64,000 nt of DNA, from the NCBI GenBank assembly GCA_963809925.1, contig CAWELH010000004.1, positions 186,001-250,000 of the forward strand, written 5' to 3'. Numbering within the stretch: position 1 is the stretch's first letter; the number at the start of each line of letters is the position of its first letter. The notes beneath the pieces are model-generated. The model was given only the letters and a program-made list of their open reading frames with translations, was not told where the DNA came from and made no database searches. This DNA is from DASQZK01 sp963809925 (lineage in GTDB: Bacteria > Bacteroidota > Bacteroidia > Bacteroidales > GCA-2748055). Both the position numbers and the translations under genes were made by a program. Shown piece by piece: positions 39,081 to 47,619 of this stretch.

Positions 39081-39263
39081 ATGACAAATAATACCAGATC
39101 AAATGCCCAATGCGGAGCCGTGTATGGTCTCGGATTCATTGGTGCAGCTATTTATTACATTTCTGCTGCCACAACTTTCTGGTTAGGCGTTTTGGGCATC
39201 CTGAAAGCCATTGTCTGGCCTGCCTTCATGGTATATGAGCTTCTCAAGCATTTTGGGGGCTAG
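39081..39263 (+). CDS. 60-aa conserved-looking small membrane protein
   Basis: A short gene with convincing coding character: a polar N-terminus (MTNNTRSNAQCG) then two hydrophobic stretches, AVYGLGFIGAAIYYISAATTFW and GVLGILKAIVWPAFMVYELL, ending KHFGG. Small two-helix proteins of this pattern occur widely in bacteria as hypothetical proteins; no function is known to me. It is isolated, 274 bases after the sulfatase and 267 before the AraC gene. Confidence 0.7.
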   Translation: MTNNTRSNAQCGAVYGLGFIGAAIYYISAATTFWLGVLGILKAIVWPAFMVYELLKHFGG

Positions 39264-39530
39264 TCTTTAGCTTTTCTCACCCATAGAAAGAGATGATGTA
39301 TACCGGGCAACCTGATCTATACCGGTTATAAATGCATTTTACAAAGGATTTGGTCCGGACTTATTTTTCATGTCTTGAAGTGTGCAGGGAAGCAGTAATC
39401 CGGGTAGTCTGCGCCAAATGAACATCCCTTTATATATCAGCCCGTAAACAATATCTATATCCGCTACAGGATGTTGAAGCTGTAAAATTCCGGTGACGTA
39501 GGATAATTTCATATCTTTAATGCAAAGGAT

Positions 39531-40439
39531 ATGAATAATTCATCTTTCGCTGTGAAAAACAATACCGGTCATAGTTTTCATTCATCCGGAAACCGGGGTG
39601 ATGCGACTGCACACTTCAAGCTCAACACCTTCCTGATGAGCGGCGAGGAAGCCTACCATGTGGCGCGTACTACCATAACATCAAAAGATGATCTGGTTTA
39701 TCATAATCATAATTATGCAGAAATTTTCTGGATCAAAGAGGGAAGAGGCATCCATATTATCAATGACAGGGAAACGGAGCTAACTACCGGTACCCTGGTT
39801 ATGATCAGACCTGAAGACTCACATACATTCAGGCTTTCTGCGAATCATGAAAGTCTTGTGATCACCAATATTGCATTCCGGGCAGACAACCTTGAATATT
39901 TCAGACAAAGATACTTTGAGAATTCCGAGACTTATTTTTGGAAGAAGGATGAAGTCCCATTTACGTATACCCTTAGCAGTCAGCAGTTAAATGAAATTTC
40001 TGCTATTGTGGACCGCCTTATTAGCCAGCCCCGCGATTATCTGCATCTCGATTACCTTATCATCAATATTTTTAGGATAATCACATCGGAAATGACAGTA
40101 AATGAGCACATTCCGCATTGGCTTTCCTTTGCTCTTGAAAATTATAATTCACCCGCACAGTTTAAAAGCGGATTACAGGGCTTTGTCAACCTGAGCGGAA
40201 GATCTGTCGATCATGTGAATAAGTCGCTGAACAGGTATTTAAAACAAACACTGACGGAGACTGTAAACCGGGCAAAACTCGAATACGCGGCGAAACAGCT
40301 TACTCTTACCAATGCCGCGATCAAGAGGATCAGCTCCGACTGCGGCTTTGAGAATATCTCATATTTTCACCGGATCTTTAAGAAATATTATGGTATCACA
40401 CCGAGGGACTACCGTCGGAAGAATCATATGATTTTTTAG
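39531..40439 (+). CDS. AraC-family transcriptional regulator with cupin sensor domain
   Basis: 302 residues: an N-terminal cupin (DDLVYHNHNYAEIFWIKEGRG ... MIRPEDSHTFRL) followed by a two-HTH AraC domain at about 200-298 (SVDHVNKSLNRYLKQTLTETVNRAKLEYA and IKRISSDCGFENISYFHRIFKKYYGITPRDYRR). Such regulators usually sense a sugar. Possible targets are the upstream hydrolase cluster or the glycyl radical enzyme operon 735 bases downstream; the sequence does not decide. Confidence 0.93.
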   Translation: MNNSSFAVKNNTGHSFHSSGNRGDATAHFKLNTFLMSGEEAYHVARTTITSKDDLVYHNHNYAEIFWIKEGRGIHIINDRETELTTGTLVMIRPEDSHTFRLSANHESLVITNIAFRADNLEYFRQRYFENSETYFWKKDEVPFTYTLSSQQLNEISAIVDRLISQPRDYLHLDYLIINIFRIITSEMTVNEHIPHWLSFALENYNSPAQFKSGLQGFVNLSGRSVDHVNKSLNRYLKQTLTETVNRAKLEYAAKQLTLTNAAIKRISSDCGFENISYFHRIFKKYYGITPRDYRRKNHMIF

Positions 40440-41173
40440 GAAGTGAGGTGATTTTCGTCATATCCCAACCGGTGAATAGTTGCCCAATTGTAGCCATGGG
40501 TTTACCCATGGACGATTCATCAATTGAATTCTAATAAAACACGGCATATTCAATTGATTAATCCATCATGATCTATCCCGGACATCAACGCAAATTACTC
40601 TTGTTGAACCACATAAGGCACATAAGTTCACATCAGTAGTCATTGATTTTGTCCTTGATACCAGAAAAAATCCATTCAAACCATTCCCTACCGCGGAGCG
40701 GTAAAATTATAGTAGCCACGGTCACGCCCGTGGTAGGCAAGATGATGTTTCCCGCGTCCCCGGAAGGCATGCCAATATTCCGACGAAGAGAACGCTGATT
40801 TTTTATACGATTTGATAGTAACAGGTCCGGTTATAAATAATTAAACCCCTCCGGCGTATGAGGAAAAGAGGGCGTTCCAACCACAGACGTTTCCAAGGCT
40901 ACTATAATGGAACCCCTTACGGAGTGCGGGGAATTGATAGTGCGCCATCCACCGTCTTTACAGTGAATAGTAACCTGAAACATCCCCATTCACCAAATCG
41001 CCAAACTGCGGCCACCGTAGCTTGCACCACCGTTAAAGATACTAAGGCGGCACGCGGTCAGCGAAGGTGAATCACCAAATAAATCTCGCCACAGTACAAT
41101 GAATTGCTATTTTGCATCCATAAGAATTTTACACCTGTATCTTTTTCAGTAGTACCTTTGTTAAAAAGGCAGG
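40440..41173. repeat. 734-base intergenic nest of palindromes and decayed repeats
   Basis: No supportable gene; an open frame at 40858-41070 lies in repeat DNA. Visible elements: CCATGGGT-tt-ACCCATGG (40494-40511); TCAATTGAAT (40520-40529) with ATTCAATTGA (40548-40557); CCACGG-6-CCGTGG (40716-40733); aacccctccgg / ggaaccccttacgg units near 40846-40935; a unit gaaccacataaggcacataa (in 40590-40634) repeated at 61052-61096; and at about 40985-41080 an inverted, degenerate copy of the hairpin unit found at 61171-61245. This resembles REP/MITE-like debris and separates the AraC gene from the GRE operon. Confidence 0.6.
41153..41160 (+). promoter_or_regulatory. Possible -7 promoter box for the GRE operon
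   Basis: TACCTTTG matches the Bacteroidota -7 consensus TAnnTTTG exactly. The -33 region is weak (only a T-run around 41127-41130), and the box lies only 13 bases before the ATG at 41174, which would give a very short leader. This is a tentative call. Confidence 0.3.
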
Positions 41174-42079
41174 ATGACAGGTTTGATCACAACCATACAA
41201 CGCATGTCGGTGCATGACGGACCAGGGATAAGATCTACCATCTTTCTGAAAGGCTGCAATTTGCGTTGTGACTGGTGTCATAATCCAGAAACGATTTCGC
41301 CTCACCCCGAGCTGGAATGGATTGAGAGTAAGTGCCTAAATTGTCACAGCTGTACGGAGAAATGTCCTACTGCAGCGCTAAACGTGGAGGATAACCGGCT
41401 TATGTTCCGGAAAGTGGCTTGTAACGTATGTTCCGAATGTATCCCTGAATGCTATCCCAATGCACTTCACATCATCGGCAGAGAAATTTCTGCCGCCGAA
41501 GTGTTTGACGAAATAGTGCAGGATTTTATTTTCTTCAAAAGATCAGGAGGAGGCATAACCGTGTCGGGCGGAGAGCCTATGCTCCAGCCAGAATTTGCGA
41601 AGGAACTGCTGCGGTTATTTGCCGCTGCCGGTATCCATACGGCTCTCGATACCAATATGTCGGTTCCGTGGAACAGCTACCGAAAGGTGCTGCCTTACAC
41701 AAACCTCGTGCTTGCCGACCTGAAAATGATCGATACACGACTCCATGAACAAAGGACCGGTTTCGGCAATAAACGAATACTTGAAAATATCCACCTGCTC
41801 GATAAATCCGGTGTGCCGTATGAAATCAGGACACCGGTTATTCCAGGCGTAAATGATAATGACCCGGAAATAAACCGTATCATTGAATTCATTTCCGGGC
41901 TCTCTAATCTATCGAAATTTACCCTGCTTCCTTACCATGCAATGGGGAGTTTTAAGTACAAAAATCTCGGTATTGCAAATCCTATGTCAGGTATTCCGTC
42001 TATGGACTCCGCCGATCTCAGCAGATTTAACCATATTTTGGAAAAGTATAATACCGGACTTTTAACCAGTAACGAATGA
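41174..42079 (+). CDS. Glycyl radical enzyme activating enzyme (radical SAM)
   Basis: 301 residues. The radical SAM cluster is CNLRCDWC (C-x3-C-x2-C) followed by HNPE; GGITVSGGEPMLQ is the SAM-binding motif. An inserted double ferredoxin domain has CLNCHSCTEKCP and CNVCSECIPECYP, two [4Fe-4S] clusters, as in activases of GRE eliminases and decarboxylases rather than the short PflA. It uses SAM to place the glycyl radical on its partner, whose gene overlaps its stop (ATGA at 42076-42079). Oxygen-sensitive, cytoplasmic. Confidence 0.96.
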   Translation: MTGLITTIQRMSVHDGPGIRSTIFLKGCNLRCDWCHNPETISPHPELEWIESKCLNCHSCTEKCPTAALNVEDNRLMFRKVACNVCSECIPECYPNALHIIGREISAAEVFDEIVQDFIFFKRSGGGITVSGGEPMLQPEFAKELLRLFAAAGIHTALDTNMSVPWNSYRKVLPYTNLVLADLKMIDTRLHEQRTGFGNKRILENIHLLDKSGVPYEIRTPVIPGVNDNDPEINRIIEFISGLSNLSKFTLLPYHAMGSFKYKNLGIANPMSGIPSMDSADLSRFNHILEKYNTGLLTSNE

Positions 42080-44241
42080 CAACGAAAAACATGGATTTTC
42101 AATACCAGGGCCGGATAAACCATCTCAGGCAAAGAAAGCTGGAGCAAACGAGGGAGAAAATCGCAAAGGAGGGTCTCCTGGATGAGGATGATTACGGACG
42201 CGTGGTACCTCCTGCCGGTCATTGGCAAAGTATTCCGAATCATCCGGATGGCTCCTTTTACGGACTGGATGGCTGGACTGAAAATTTTTGTGATCTGATG
42301 GACCATCACCCTCTCTACATAGATCCACATGATGCTTTTGCCGGCCGCTGGATGTATTTCATGTCCCGGATGCGGGCAGGGAAGTGGAATCCGGATTATC
42401 CATATCATCATCTGGAAGAAAATATCTCAAAATACGATATCATCTCAGGAATTGGCGACGATGCCCACTTTGCCCCCGATTTCAACCTTGGTCTGACCAT
42501 TGGCTGGCGGGGCATCCTTGATAAAATAGAACAGTACAGCAAAATCAATACATCACCCCAACAGAAGGCATTCTATCAGGCACACAGCCGTGTGGTTAAA
42601 AGCATACAGGGATGGATTGGCCGGCATGTTAATGAGATTGACAGAATGATTGCAGAAGAAGAGGATCCTGCCCTGAAGGCCAATCTCAGGGAGATGGCTG
42701 AAATAAACAGGAATATCGTGGATAATCCTCCGCATTCACTGAGAGAGGCACTTCAATGGATGATATGGTATCATCTGGCATCTCGAACCTACAATCGTGA
42801 CGGTGCTGGCGGGCAGATTGACGAACTTTTACGCCCCTTTTATGAAAACGATCTGAAAAATGGCAGTATCGACCGCGATAAAGCCATTTATTATCTTGCC
42901 TGTTTCCTGATCAATGATCCGGTTTACTGGCAGTTGGGAGGCCCCGACAGGAACGGGAAGGACCTTGCATCTGAGATTTCGTTCCTCATACTGGAAGCCG
43001 CTGAAATTATTGATACTTCACTGAACATTACGGTACGAGTACACGACGAAATGAATGAGGCACTTTTTAGTAAATCGGTGGAATGCCTTATAAAATACAG
43101 GAATGGATGGCCGAGGTTCTCTGGTGATAAAGCGCTGGTTTCCGGGTTTATGAAAAACGGTTTCAGTGCTGAACTTGCAAGAGAAAGGATTGCTGTGGGT
43201 TGTAACTGGATGTCATTGCCGGGGAAAGAGTATACAATGAATGATCTCGTAAAGGTTAATATGGTGAAGGTATTTGAGGTTGCTTATTACGAAATGATTC
43301 AAGACACGGAAGAGGGGAAGTCCACAGACAAACTATGGCAGAGATTTGAAGCTCATCTTGCGACAGCCATCCGGACAGCTGCTGATGGCATCCGGCATCA
43401 TCTCAACTATCAGAAATTCAACGAGCCTGAGTTGGTACTTAATCTGCTGAGTCATGGCCCGATTGAGAGTGGCATGGATGTCAGTGACGGTGGGGCACAA
43501 TACTACAATCTCGCGATTGACGGTGCAGGCCTTGCTGTAGTTGCTGATTCGTTTGCAGCGCTTCAGCAGAGAATTGAAGAGGAGAACAAAGTCACATGGG
43601 ATGAAGTGACCTTCCATCTCAGATCAAATTTTGATGAAAGTAATGGTGAACGCATCAGGCAGTTGTTACGGAACAGTGACCGTTACGGGCAGGGAAATTC
43701 TCTCGGCGATCAATGGGCGGAACGCATATCACGATCGTTTACTTTGCTTGTAAGAAGGGAATCCGATCAGGATAAAAAGCATGTCTTCATTCCAGGCTTT
43801 TTCTCATGGGCGAATACTATGGGTTTTGGCAGGAATGCAGGGGCTACACCGGATGGCAGAAAGGATAAAATGCCCATCTCCCACGGGGCCAATCCCAGCC
43901 CGGGATTCAGTATCGATGGTGCATCGCTGGCGCTGGCCCTGGCAATCGCACACATCCAGCCCGGTTATGGAAATACGGCGCCAATGCAGTGGGAACTTGA
44001 CCCTTCTTTTGCTACGGAAAGTCATACCGCCCTGATTGGCTCAATCATAAAGGCTCACTTTGATATGGGCGGCACGCTGATCAACGTGAATATCATGGAT
44101 AAGAACAAAATCCTTGAAGCGCATAAAAATCCGGAGAACTTTCCGGAACTGGTTGTAAGAGTGACAGGTTTTACGGCATACTTTTCGATGCTTACACCTG
44201 AATTCAGACAGCTTGTGGTTGATCGTATTCTTATAAACTGA
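42076..44241 (+). CDS. Glycyl radical enzyme of unknown substrate (PFL-like)
   Basis: 721 residues, shorter than most GREs (about 760-850). The glycyl radical loop RVTGFTAYF is near the C-terminus (Gly698). The active-site Cys is Cys376 in AVGCNWMSLPGKE. GRE dehydratases and lyases such as glycerol dehydratase, CutC and HypD carry Cys-x-Glu here, and PFL has Cys-Cys; this protein has Cys-Asn-Trp, so it is neither a typical dehydratase nor a PFL. The N-terminal domain has DHHPLYIDPHDAFAGRWMYF and the body DGAGGQIDELLRPFYE. Neighbours (TIM-barrel isomerase-like, PhyH-like, sugar porter) suggest a sugar, polyol or related organic substrate. The enzyme acts anaerobically in the cytoplasm. Confidence 0.9.
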   Translation: MTTKNMDFQYQGRINHLRQRKLEQTREKIAKEGLLDEDDYGRVVPPAGHWQSIPNHPDGSFYGLDGWTENFCDLMDHHPLYIDPHDAFAGRWMYFMSRMRAGKWNPDYPYHHLEENISKYDIISGIGDDAHFAPDFNLGLTIGWRGILDKIEQYSKINTSPQQKAFYQAHSRVVKSIQGWIGRHVNEIDRMIAEEEDPALKANLREMAEINRNIVDNPPHSLREALQWMIWYHLASRTYNRDGAGGQIDELLRPFYENDLKNGSIDRDKAIYYLACFLINDPVYWQLGGPDRNGKDLASEISFLILEAAEIIDTSLNITVRVHDEMNEALFSKSVECLIKYRNGWPRFSGDKALVSGFMKNGFSAELARERIAVGCNWMSLPGKEYTMNDLVKVNMVKVFEVAYYEMIQDTEEGKSTDKLWQRFEAHLATAIRTAADGIRHHLNYQKFNEPELVLNLLSHGPIESGMDVSDGGAQYYNLAIDGAGLAVVADSFAALQQRIEEENKVTWDEVTFHLRSNFDESNGERIRQLLRNSDRYGQGNSLGDQWAERISRSFTLLVRRESDQDKKHVFIPGFFSWANTMGFGRNAGATPDGRKDKMPISHGANPSPGFSIDGASLALALAIAHIQPGYGNTAPMQWELDPSFATESHTALIGSIIKAHFDMGGTLINVNIMDKNKILEAHKNPENFPELVVRVTGFTAYFSMLTPEFRQLVVDRILIN

Positions 44242-44334
44242 AGCCATTGACCAGCCGGAAAGACAATGAACATTGATGATGTCGGCAGCCGGCAATTGTG
44301 ACAAAATCATTGGAGGAAAACCAAAACAAATACC

Positions 44335-45162
44335 ATGGAGCTAATCATTTACGGACCTTTATGGGGGATGGACGGCATAAAACTGGAAGATGCTTTGCTG
44401 AAACTTAGAGAGGCAGGTTACCAGGGCGCTGAAATTGCACTAAATCCGGATAATGATGACATACACACCATAAAAGAATGCTTTGACGACCTTTGTATGA
44501 GGATGATCGCGCAACATCCCTTTGCATGTGGTGATACGCCTGAAAAGTATAGAAAAGATTATATCTCAAAACTACTTAGGATCGCACAACTTCGCCCCGA
44601 CAAAATTAATTGTCACACAGGTAAGGATTATTTTTCCATTGATGACAATTTCAGGATTATCGAGGCTGCCGAGAAGATTGCCCGGGAGATGGACACGGTG
44701 ATTTTCCATGAAATCCACCGCGGAAAATTCTCGTTTTCAGCTGCGCTGATGGCTGAGTACCTCGACCGTTTTCCAGCACTCAATCTTACAGCAGATTTTT
44801 CCCACTGGTGTGTGGTTTCGGAATCTCTGCTTGAAGAACAGGAGGAGATCGTAAAACGGGTTATCCGACATTGCGGGCATATTCACGCAAGGGTTGGGGA
44901 CAGCCAGTCTGCTCAGGTCAGTCATCCTGCTGCCCCTGAAAACCAAAAGGCCCTCGACAGGCATACGGAATGGTGGCGGCTGATTTTTTTACATCTTCAG
45001 AAGAATAATGTCGCGGAATATAGTGTTACCTGTGAATTTGGTCCCGTACCCTACCTTCCCACACTTCCATTCACAAATCAGCCTGTAGCATCACAGTGGG
45101 ATATGAATTTATTTATGAAGGATTATTTAACCGAAAAATTCAAACTATGGAACCAGGAATGA
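44335..45162 (+). CDS. Sugar phosphate isomerase/epimerase-like TIM-barrel protein
   Basis: 275 residues of the AP-endonuclease-2-type TIM barrel (xylose isomerase-like). Pattern: LREAGYQGAEIAL, INCHTGKDYF, VIFHEIHRGKFSF, LTADFSHWCVV, HCGHIHARVGDSQSAQV and SVTCEFGP, giving the usual Glu/Asp/His/Glu metal site (Glu in HEIH, Asp in ADFSHW, His in HIHAR, Glu in CEFGP). It probably isomerises or epimerises a sugar or keto-sugar. It starts 93 bases after the GRE gene and its stop overlaps the next ATG (ATGA, 45159-45162). Confidence 0.87.
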   Translation: MELIIYGPLWGMDGIKLEDALLKLREAGYQGAEIALNPDNDDIHTIKECFDDLCMRMIAQHPFACGDTPEKYRKDYISKLLRIAQLRPDKINCHTGKDYFSIDDNFRIIEAAEKIAREMDTVIFHEIHRGKFSFSAALMAEYLDRFPALNLTADFSHWCVVSESLLEEQEEIVKRVIRHCGHIHARVGDSQSAQVSHPAAPENQKALDRHTEWWRLIFLHLQKNNVAEYSVTCEFGPVPYLPTLPFTNQPVASQWDMNLFMKDYLTEKFKLWNQE

Positions 45163-45899
45163 CTTTGACCAGGCACCAAACAGGTTTTTACCGGGAGAAT
45201 GGTTATTTATTAACGGATAAACCTCTTTTTTCAGAAGAAAAGTTTCATTTACTTTATGATATCTTTGAAGATTTGCTGGAAACACGTGGAAACACGAAAG
45301 GGAATGAACTGGATGTGCCCCATTTTACCGATGGCCGGTTGTTTGATTTCCTGATGGACGATAAGGTTCTGGATATCATTCAGGATATTATAGGCCCGAA
45401 TATTGGACTTTGGAGCAGCCATTTCATTTGCAAGGAACCGAAAACCGGTATGCGGACACCCTGGCATGAAGATAGTGCATATTGGGAAGGCCGCTTTGAC
45501 CGTTTTGACGACATCGTTACGATGTGGCTCGCTGTCGATCCGTCGACAAGAGAGAACGGATGTATGGGCGTCATTCCAGGCACTCAAAAAAACGGCTTTT
45601 CGGCGTACGTGAAAATGGAATCGGAACATGTTATCTTTAACCGGGAAATCAGGGATGAGGATGTGGATGTGGAGCATGTGGTCTGGTTTGAGCTGAAACA
45701 GAACCATTATTCACTGCATGATTCGCGTATAATTCACGGAGCGGAGGCGAATACCAGCAATACACGTCGTACTGGTTATACGATGAGGTATTTCAGTACA
45801 GATCTTCATATGAACACTGATCATCCCGATAATGCTACACATAAGGTCTATCACTGTCGTGGTGAGAATAAAGGAAACAACCCTCTGATCTATTTATAA
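45159..45899 (+). CDS. Phytanoyl-CoA dioxygenase (PhyH)-family protein
   Basis: About 246 residues. A non-heme Fe(II)/2-oxoglutarate dioxygenase fold with the HxD pair in TPWHEDSAYW, the distal His in RIIHGAEANTS and the 2-oxoglutarate-binding Arg in RRTGYTMRY. The start at 45159 gives an ATGA overlap with the upstream gene; ATG at 45147 is also possible. PhyH enzymes hydroxylate using O2, which is surprising in an operon led by an oxygen-sensitive glycyl radical enzyme. The substrate is unknown. Confidence 0.85.
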   Translation: MTLTRHQTGFYRENGYLLTDKPLFSEEKFHLLYDIFEDLLETRGNTKGNELDVPHFTDGRLFDFLMDDKVLDIIQDIIGPNIGLWSSHFICKEPKTGMRTPWHEDSAYWEGRFDRFDDIVTMWLAVDPSTRENGCMGVIPGTQKNGFSAYVKMESEHVIFNREIRDEDVDVEHVVWFELKQNHYSLHDSRIIHGAEANTSNTRRTGYTMRYFSTDLHMNTDHPDNATHKVYHCRGENKGNNPLIYL

Positions 45900-45902
45900 A
45901 AC

Positions 45903-47297
45903 ATGAAGAAAGACACTCAAACCAATCAGTCCTATCTGTTCTTTATTTCACTTACAGCTGCCCTGGGTGGCTTTCTCTTTGGATACGACACTGCCGTAAT
46001 CTCCGGTACGATAAGCTTTGTCAAAACCCAGTTTGCCCTGAATACAGGCATGGAAGGATGGTTTGTGAGTTCTGCCCTTGTGGGCTGCATCGCCGGTGTT
46101 GCCATGGCGGGACAACTCTCCGACCGGTTTGGAAGAAAGTATTCGCTGATTGTATCCGCTTTGTTGTTTTCTATTTCCGCCATCGGATGTGCAGTCTCCG
46201 GAACACATACCGAGCTGATCATCTACCGTATCATTGGCGGTATTGGAGTTGGTGTTGCATCCATGCTTTCACCCCTCTATATTTCAGAAGTATCACCGGC
46301 AAAGTTTCGCGGACGCATGGTCTCATTCTACCAGTTTGCCATTACCCTTGGGATCCTGGGAGCGTATTTCGCAAATAATTTTATGTTGAAACTGAGCGTG
46401 AGCCTTGAAGATGTATTGACATCTGGGATCTATCATAAAATTTTTGTGAGCGAGATATGGAGAGGTATGTTCGGCAGTGAAACCGTCCCGGCCCTCTTTT
46501 TCCTTATTGCCCTGTTTTTTGTTCCGTCAAGTCCTCGTTGGCTGGCTTCCAGGAGCCGGAATGTAGAAGCAGAGAATGTTTTAAGAAGGATCAACAACGC
46601 GGATATTGCAAAAGTGGAGCTGAAAGCAATCCAGACCGCCATTGCAAAAGAAACCGGCGGCTTCTGGAAACTCCTTTTTAAAAAGGGCATCCGCATTGCT
46701 GTCTTTGCAGGCATCGGTCTGGCAGTCCTCTCTCAATTCACCGGGATTAACGCGATCATCTATTATGGACCCAGGATCATGGAGCAAGCCGGTCTGAAGC
46801 TGAGTGATGCCATCGGCGGCCAGGTGATTATCGGCTTCGTGAATATGGCTGCAACCATTGTGGCGATCCTGCTGATCGATAAGCTGGGCAGGAAAAAACT
46901 TATGCTTGGAGGTATAACAGGAATGTTTATTTCCCTGATCATCGTCGGATTCCTATTCCTGAGCGGCAAAAGCCAGGGATTCGTCCTGCTGACCTTCATA
47001 CTTACCTTTATCACCTCTTTTGCTATCGGATACGGGCCTGTGATATGGGTACTTCTCTCCGAGATATATCCAACCAGGATCAGGGGGCGTGCAATGTCGA
47101 TCGCCACACTTACCCTGTGGATCGGTACCGCCATTATTGGTCAGGTTGTTCCCTGGATGCTTGAAAAACTAACTCCTGCAGGTACCTTTTTTATCTTTGC
47201 CGTTTGCTGTATTCCTGTGCCGTTGATTCTCAAAAGAATCCCTGAGACAAAAGGAAAATCGCTCGAGGAAATTGAAAAGGTATGGATGGGGAACTGA
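45903..47297 (+). CDS. MFS sugar porter family transporter
   Basis: 464 residues with 12 predicted membrane helices. Sugar-porter signatures are clear: GYDTAVISGT, DRFGRKYSL, RIIGGIGVGVASMLSPLYISEVSPAKFRG, PSSPRWL, GINAIIYYGP, DKLGRKKLML, EIYPTRIRGRAMS and PETKGKS. Family members (XylE, GalP, AraE) bring in hexoses, pentoses or inositol with protons. It is 3 bases after the PhyH gene and closes the GRE operon, so it likely imports the pathway's substrate across the inner membrane. Confidence 0.95.
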   Translation: MKKDTQTNQSYLFFISLTAALGGFLFGYDTAVISGTISFVKTQFALNTGMEGWFVSSALVGCIAGVAMAGQLSDRFGRKYSLIVSALLFSISAIGCAVSGTHTELIIYRIIGGIGVGVASMLSPLYISEVSPAKFRGRMVSFYQFAITLGILGAYFANNFMLKLSVSLEDVLTSGIYHKIFVSEIWRGMFGSETVPALFFLIALFFVPSSPRWLASRSRNVEAENVLRRINNADIAKVELKAIQTAIAKETGGFWKLLFKKGIRIAVFAGIGLAVLSQFTGINAIIYYGPRIMEQAGLKLSDAIGGQVIIGFVNMAATIVAILLIDKLGRKKLMLGGITGMFISLIIVGFLFLSGKSQGFVLLTFILTFITSFAIGYGPVIWVLLSEIYPTRIRGRAMSIATLTLWIGTAIIGQVVPWMLEKLTPAGTFFIFAVCCIPVPLILKRIPETKGKSLEEIEKVWMGN

Positions 47298-47373
47298 CCG
47301 TAATTTTCAAATAGACGTTGAAATGCTGTACTCCGCACACAGTAAGGGCTTTTTTAAAGTTGAATTTTCTGAC

Positions 47374-47393
47374 TGTTGAAAAATACAACACTT
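47374..47393 (+). promoter_or_regulatory. Enhancer-like site 1 (TGTT-N9-AACA)
   Basis: TGTTGAAAAATACAACACTT, containing the inverted repeat TGTTG-7-CAACA. It matches site 2, 89 bases downstream, at 18 of 20 positions. Its centre is about 190 bases upstream of the expected sigma-54 transcription start, a normal distance for an NtrC-family enhancer. Confidence 0.6.
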
Positions 47394-47462
47394 GTATCAA
47401 AATTCAACAGTCCATGTAACAATCAGATCTAAAGTAAATTACCACTCACTTAACATGTAAAG

Positions 47463-47482
47463 TGTTTAATAATACAACACTT
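47463..47482 (+). promoter_or_regulatory. Enhancer-like site 2 (TGTT-N9-AACA)
   Basis: TGTTTAATAATACAACACTT. Within it and its flanks lies a perfect 8-base inverted repeat AAAGTGTT / AACACTTT (47459-47466 and 47476-47483). Its centre is about 100 bases upstream of the expected start. It is likely bound by the sigma-54 activator encoded at 54009. Confidence 0.6.
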
Positions 47483-47545
47483 TGTCTGAAACCATTCGCT
47501 TCACCTTATCATGTAAATATCATTAAATCAATGTATTAACTATCA

Positions 47546-47562
47546 TTGGCACCAGGTTTGAT
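47546..47562 (+). promoter_or_regulatory. Sigma-54 (-24/-12) promoter
   Basis: TTGGCACCAGGTTTGAT fits the consensus TTGGCACG-N4-TTGCW with mismatches only at the G after CAC and at the C of the -12 GC (here GA). The invariant GG (47548-47549) and the -12 G (47560) are ten bases apart as required. Transcription should start near 47573, leaving a leader of about 47 bases. A sigma-54 activator gene with a GAFTGA loop lies downstream in the same cluster. Confidence 0.7.
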
Positions 47563-47619
47563 TGAGAGTTATCGTGCTGAAAAAGCAAAAAGCACAGACA
47601 AATCTTAAAACCTGGGAAC

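Larger units (their letters stand above)
47298..47619. promoter_or_regulatory. Regulatory region of the HybAB/GcvH-like operon
   Basis: 322 bases without a gene. It contains two near-identical palindromic sites, a wider inverted repeat GTTGAATTTT (47359-47368) / AAAATTCAAC (47399-47408) surrounding the first site, and a sigma-54 promoter, each listed separately where relevant. A poor hairpin with a T-run near 47328-47356 might end the MFS transcript. Confidence 0.6.

Noticed and set aside
40858..41070. 70-residue open frame
   Set aside because: It lies in decayed repeat DNA, is basic and low in hydrophobic pattern, and has no promoter or family resemblance.
42076..44241. Pyruvate formate-lyase
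   Set aside because: The active site has a single Cys376 (GCNW) and not the Cys-Cys pair, and the activase has two extra iron-sulfur clusters unlike PflA.
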